A DNA stretch of 64,000 nt. Source: Mauremys mutica. Its lineage: Eukaryota; Chordata; Testudines; Geoemydidae. A model generated the notes under the pieces. That model was not told the DNA's origin and did not search any database. It saw only the letters and a program-made list of their open reading frames with translations. Positions within the stretch are counted from its first letter, which is position 1, and the number at the start of each line of letters is the position of its first letter. Shown here piece after piece: positions 59,149-64,000 of the stretch. The DNA lies in contig NC_059077.1 in the NCBI RefSeq assembly GCF_020497125.1, positions 23,506,840-23,570,839 on the forward strand, read 5' to 3'. The translations under genes were made by a program, and so were the position numbers.

Positions 59149-60975
59149 ATCATAAAAAGTAGGGCTGGAAGAGACCTTGAGAATCATCTAGTCCACTCCC
59201 CCTGCTCAGAAGCAGGACCAAGTATACCTAGGCAATCCCTGACAGGTGTTTGTCTAACCTGTCCCAATATTAGGCATTCCACAACCTCCCAGGGCAACCT
59301 ATTCCAGTACTTAACTACCCTTATAGTTACAAAAAACAGATAACTTCTTGTCCTATCTTCAGTGAACATGGTGAACCATTTATCACCATCCCCTTTATAA
59401 CAGCCCTTAATTTATTTAAAGACTTAACAGGTCCTCTTCCCGCCGTCTCCTTTTCTCTAAAACAAAGATCCCCCGTTTTTCAACCCTGCCTTATAGGTTA
59501 GGTTTTTTTAACCTTTTATCATTTTTGTTAATGTTCTCTTCACTCTTTCCAGTTGTCTACATTTTCCTTAAAGCATTGCACCCAAAACTCACACAGTACT
59601 CCAGCCGAGGCCTTCCCCAGTGCCAAGTACAGTGGAACAATTACTTCCTATGCATTTAATAGGACACTCCTGCTAATACATCCCAGAATGACATTTGCCT
59701 CTTTTTGAAACCATAACCACATTGTTGACTCGTATTCAGTTTGTGATCCAGTATAACCCCAGATCCTTTTCTGCATTTCTACTGCCTCCGCAGTTATCAC
59801 CCATTTTGTATTTGTGCATTTGATTTTTCCTTCCTAAGTGTAATACTTTGCACTTCTCTTTATGAATTTCATCTTGTTGTTTTCAGATCAATTTTCCAAT
59901 TTATCATGGTCATTTTTAAATTCTAATCCTCTCCTCCAAAGTGCTTGCAACCCCTCCTAGCTTGGTGTAACCCACAAACTTTTCTAAGCATACTCTCCAC
60001 TCCATTATTCAAGTCATTAATGAAAATATTGACTAGTACTGGACCCAGGACTGACCCCAGTGGGACCCCACTAGATAGATCCCTCCCAGTTTGACAGGGA
60101 ACCATAACTACTTTAAGTACATTTTTTCTATCAGTTGTGCCCCTACATAATAGTAATTTCATCTAATTTGGTAATGAGAATGTCATGTGGGATGGTTTCA
60201 AAATCCTTACTAAAATCAATATATATCATGTCTACTGCTTCTGCAATATCCACTAGGCCAGTAATCCTGTTAAAGAAGAAAATTGGTAAATTGGTTTGGC
60301 ACGATTTGTTTGGCTATCATTTATTAACCTATTGACCTCTAGGTGCTTACTAACTGATTGCTCAATAATTTGTTCCAGTATCTTTCCAGGAACTGAAGTT
60401 AGGCTAACAGGTCTAAAATTCCCTAGTCCTCTTTGTTCCCCCTTTAAAGAAGGTACGATGCTTGCCCTTCTCCAGTCCTCTGGGATCACACCCATCCTTC
60501 CTGAATGATCAGAAATAAAGGCTAATGCTTTGAGATTGTTTCAGCTAGTTCCTTAAGTATCCCAGGGCGAATTTATCAGCCCCTTCTGACTTGGATAAAT
60601 CTAACTTAGCTAAATATTCTTTAATCTGTTCTTTCCTAATTCTGGCTTGTGTTCCCACCCCCTTGTTAATATTAATTATGTTATGCATCTGGTTACAATT
60701 AACCTTTGTAGTAAAGACTGAAGTAAAATAGGAAATTTGTGTTGTGTCATATTGCTTTTACAACAGATGTCTAGGTAGTTAAAGTCTCCCACTACCTAAA
60801 ACACAAGACGTGGTAGTATTTTTGTTATTTGTTCAAGATATGCCTCAGCCAACTACTTCTTCAGATTTGGTGGCCTATAGAAGACCCCCCCCCCCCCCGT
60901 GACATTTCCCCTTTCTCCTCTCGCCATTTATCTTTCCCCAGCTGGTCTGCCTTTCACCTCCTTGATGTACAATAA
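59149..60975 (-). mobile_element. CR1 LINE fragment E with endonuclease remnant
   Basis: The 3' end at the left reads AATCATAAAAAGTAGGGCTGG. The minus strand covers the reverse transcriptase: [20 protein letters not shown] (about 60,075-60,015) and FRPVSLTSVPGKILEQIIEQ (60,425-60,365). Beyond about 60,740 it jumps to the endonuclease: GDFN at 60,789-60,778 and VFYRPP-like residues near 60,880. The stretch between is shorter than in a full CR1, so an internal deletion joined the two parts. A run of about 15 C lies at 60,884-60,898. Confidence 0.85.
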
Positions 60976-62214
60976 TAAAAATCAAATGGACAAATACAAA
61001 ATGGGGAATAACTGCTGAGGCCAAATCCTCAAGCCCTTGCTCAGTTTTCACTCAGACAAACGTCCTAAGTCAATGGTAGGTTTTCCGGAGCAAGGAATGA
61101 GTAAAGTTGCAGTGGTAGATGAAACACCATCTCCTCATTCTTAGGACCTCAAAAGAGTGCTCTCTGTGGGTTGACATCCACACTGTGGAAAATGGCTGGA
61201 TGGATGCAGGGTCTGAACAGCCCCATGCTAGAACCAGAGGAATACACCTTGTCCATCTACACCCCTCCAGCACCATAGAAATTACCAGGAAAAGGTGCTT
61301 GGGGGAAGGCACCTAGGGCCCAGGGACAGAACAAACAGCAGCTCAGTGCCTCACTTGAATGACACTAGCCTCTTGCAGATTTGTGGTTAGGCACTGGGGC
61401 TAATTTTTAAGGGATGTGGTGTCAGCCCTTTGGGTGGATTTTTGTATGGGAGGAAGTAATAAAAACCTGAACAAAGGTCCTCTGGATTTTCCCTATACCA
61501 ACAATGGATTCATTTTGAATAGGTAAAATTACATAGAACCTCCAGATTTTTGCCATACTATATTTTTATTTAGTCTTTGAGTGAATGGGCAAGATCCTCA
61601 GAGTAAAACAGTGTATCTCTAATAACTTTAATGAAACTATGCTGACTTATCCTCCAGCTGAGGATCTGACCTGCTGACTTTTATAGGAATTTGTGTGAGT
61701 AAATGTTGAATAAACTGATTAAGGAAATTCATGATTTGTCCTGTGCTAGTATATCAAGGTCCTTTGAAGTTGTTTTGCTTCCTCTTGATATTCGTTACAT
61801 AACTTGTTTAGATAAAATCTTGGTCAATAAAGATTTAACTATAATGTATAAATAAGAGGAGATGGATTATACATATTCGTGTTAGATGATCACATCAGGC
61901 CTGGGTATAGCATGAAAGGATCATTTAAATGAATGCAACACTGAATTTCCACAGGTGGATATTCTATCACTTTTTGGCCCATTACAGGAATGGTCAGTGT
62001 ATATTAGATACATAAAACACAGAAATAAAGACAGAAGGTCTGAGTACCACCAGTACGTGCCCCTCTACAAATGCAAGCTTATGGCAGATGCATCCATCTG
62101 CTCCTAAATAATCATTCCTCCACCCAGCTCTATAAGGAGATGGAGGAAACCAAGGTCCTTAGGGGAATTTCATTCCTTTTAAAATACTGGTGGAGAAAGT
62201 AAAAGGAAGTTTAA
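60976..62214. other. Spacer, nothing recognised
   Basis: No coding relic. The frames on both strands at 61.07-61.31 kb are mirror-open and lack a domain. Confidence 0.35.
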
Positions 62215-62300
62215 TGTAAGTTCTCCAGGGCAGGGATTGTCTCTTACTATGCATTTGTAGAGCACCTAGCACATTGGGGTATAGCTAGGGCCTGGTGAAT
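62215..62300 (+). repeat. L2/MIR-type 3' end fragment
   Basis: CAGGGCAGGGATTGTCTCTT and GTAGAGCACCTAGCACATTG match the conserved 3' end shared by L2 and related sauropsid repeats. Confidence 0.55.
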
Positions 62301-62454
62301 TTTAGTGTGTGTAACTTTACAGGGGGGATGGGGGAATTTGGTTTTATTTTATCCAAGTGGGGGAGGGCTGAGAACGGACGGACATTGCAGAGTGAACCTG
62401 CCCTACACTAACCCAGCAGCCTGTCTTGCAGAGCTATGCCAGGCTCTCTGCTCC

Positions 62455-62700
62455 TGGCATTGCAATGTGGTGCACAAGGTTGCAGCATTGCTCAGGTGTG
62501 GCCTGTCTGCTCCTCCATTATCATCATCATGGGGGACAGCTAGGCCAAATATGAGTGAGTGGCACTGCCATCCCGTGCACCAGGTCGCAACGTTACTCAC
62601 TCACATTTGTCTCAGCTGCCTTCTGTCATGATGATTGAGGGGCAGCTGGGCCAAACCTGAGTAGCAGCACAACTCTGTGTGCCAGGTGACAGTGCCTGGA
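62455..62700 (+). repeat. Diverged tandem repeat, period about 103 bp
   Basis: Units begin near 62,455 (TGGCATTGCAATGTGGTGCA), 62,560 (TGGCACTGCCATCCCGTGCA) and about 62,665 (partial). Each has a GTTGCAGCATTGCTCA- or GTCGCAACGTTACTCA-like block and a GGGGACAGCTAGGCCAAA or GGGGCAGCTGGGCCAAA block. Confidence 0.55.
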
Positions 62701-63231
62701 GTGGGGAGCGACGCCCAGCCCCATGGGACAGCAGCCCCCACTGAGGGGTGAGTTTTTCATTTTGTTTTATACGTTGTTTTTAATTTCATATCATTTCATA
62801 TTTGCAAAAACAGGGGCCTGTAGGTGTCACCTGATCATTTAAAGTAAAGTGTGAAGTGCTGTTCTGGATCGTTTACTAATACAATCTTTTGACAGATAAA
62901 TTCATCCCTGTTGACTTCTTGTGAGTCATACCAGGGTCATTTTGGCTCCTTCATCTTTGGAGATCAGCTGAGGATTTCAATAGTTATAGTGCTCTGAAGC
63001 AGAAGAAATAGCTGTAAATTAGTGTTATATTTAGTATGTCTCCAGGCGATCTCTCAGCTCTGATTGGCCTTTTGCATGCACAGTACTTCGTAAGTGTGGG
63101 CAGACCCCATTGTTTGGTGTCCTTTGCCCGTTTACCGTATCACATGCCTCCCTTGTGGAATGTCCTATCTTTGTGGATAAGAAATTGAGTCCTTGGCTGT
63201 TTATACATTCAAGATAAAGTCTCTTTAGTGG

Positions 63232-63618
63232 GGCTGTCGCACAATTAATTGCACTGTTAAACAGTAATAGAATACCATTTATTTAAATATTTTTGGATGA
63301 TTTCTACATTTTCAAATATATTGATTTCAATTACAACACAGAATACAAAGTGTATAGTGTTCACTTTATATTTATTTTTGATTACAAGTATTTTCCCTGT
63401 AAAAAACACAAGAGTATTTTTCAATTCACTTAATACAAGTACTGTAGTGAAATCTCTTTACCATGAAAGTTGAACCTATAAATGTAGAATTATGTACAAA
63501 AAAAACTGCATTAAAAAATAAAACAATGTAAAATTTTAGCGTCTACAAGTCCACTCAGTCCTACTTCTTGCTCAGCCAATAGCTCAGACAAACAAGTTTG
63601 TTTACATTTGCAGGAGAT
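63232..63618. repeat. AT-rich dispersed repeat cut by CR1
   Basis: GTCGCACAATTAATTGCACT, TTCAAATATATTGATTTCAA and GTCCACTCAGTCCTACTTCT follow an amniote DNA-element repeat that I recognise but cannot name. The repeat is interrupted at GGAGATAAT, where the CR1 tail begins. Confidence 0.5.
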
Positions 63619-64000
63619 AATCATAGAATCATAGAATCTCAGGGTTGGAAGGGACCTCAGGAGGTCATCTAGTCCAACCCCCTGCTCAAAGCAGGACCAA
63701 ACCCAACTAAATCATCCCAGCCAGGGCTTTGTCAAGCCTGACCTTAAAAACCTCTAAGGAAGGAGATTCCACCACCTCCCTAGGTAACCCATTCCAGTTC
63801 TTCACCACCCTACTAGTGAAAAAGTTTTTCCTAATATCCAACCTAAACCTCCCCCTCTGCAACTTGAGACCATTACTCCTTGTTCTGTCATCTTCTACCA
63901 CTGAGAACAGTCTAGATCCATCCTCTTTGGAACCCCCTTTCAGGTAGTTGAAAGCAGCTATCAAATCCCCCCTCATTCTTCTCTTCTGCAGACTAAACAA
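63619..64000 (-). mobile_element. CR1 LINE fragment F, running off the window
   Basis: The 3' end is well preserved: AATCATAGAATCATAGAATC, then GGTTGGAAGGGACCTCAGG. The minus strand has an unbroken 97-codon frame to the right edge that forms the C-terminus of ORF2 ([20 protein letters not shown], then [20 protein letters not shown]). This is the best-preserved CR1 in the window and probably the youngest. Confidence 0.95.

Overview
The window looks like ordinary non-coding nuclear DNA from a reptile, most likely a cryptodiran turtle. The evidence is its repeat set: two copies of the tRNA-derived turtle SINE, several CR1 LINE fragments with the sauropsid 3' end, degraded DIRS and Penelope-type elements, MIR/L2 relics, and many hAT, Tigger and other non-autonomous DNA elements. 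Family names come from recognition of consensus features, not from a database search. I see no intact protein-coding gene, no convincing host exon, no structural RNA gene and no CRISPR array.

Layout. Position 1 holds the edge of a LINE reverse transcriptase. From 1.5 to 2.6 kb lie a Penelope-end repeat with a decayed hammerhead fold and a GC-rich element with inverted ends. A turtle SINE is at 3.9 kb, a Tigger-like MITE at 8.0-9.0 kb, and a hAT MITE inside a larger dispersed repeat at 10.1-11.2 kb. A solo LTR with a 5-bp target duplication occupies 12.57-13.67 kb, followed by CR1 at 13.9-15.5 kb. A hAT transposase relic lies at 16.6-17.4 kb. A second, short solo LTR is at 21.6-22.0 kb and CR1 at 23.2-24.9 kb. 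A broken histone H4 copy at 27.8-28.1 kb sits inside an L2-like LINE. A second copy of the 10-11 kb composite repeat is at 31.7-32.6 kb. A partial DIRS element runs from 33.3 to 35.4 kb and a CR1 tail lies at 38.5-39.0 kb.

The densest region is 47.4-55.0 kb. It is a DIRS-like tyrosine-recombinase retrotransposon on the minus strand with recognisable inverted terminal repeats, a gag start, and a recombinase end. It is interrupted by a plus-strand non-LTR LINE, a turtle SINE, and a Gypsy-like gag piece. Just outside it, a Charlie-like hAT MITE splits a tRNA-like promoter. CR1 pieces at 59.1-61.0 and 63.6-64.0 kb close the window.

Nothing here works as a gene system today. Every coding relic I could read carries stops, frameshifts or truncation. 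All six CR1 fragments, both DIRS copies and the L2 piece read on the minus strand. This would fit an intron of a plus-strand gene, but that is an inference from few elements.
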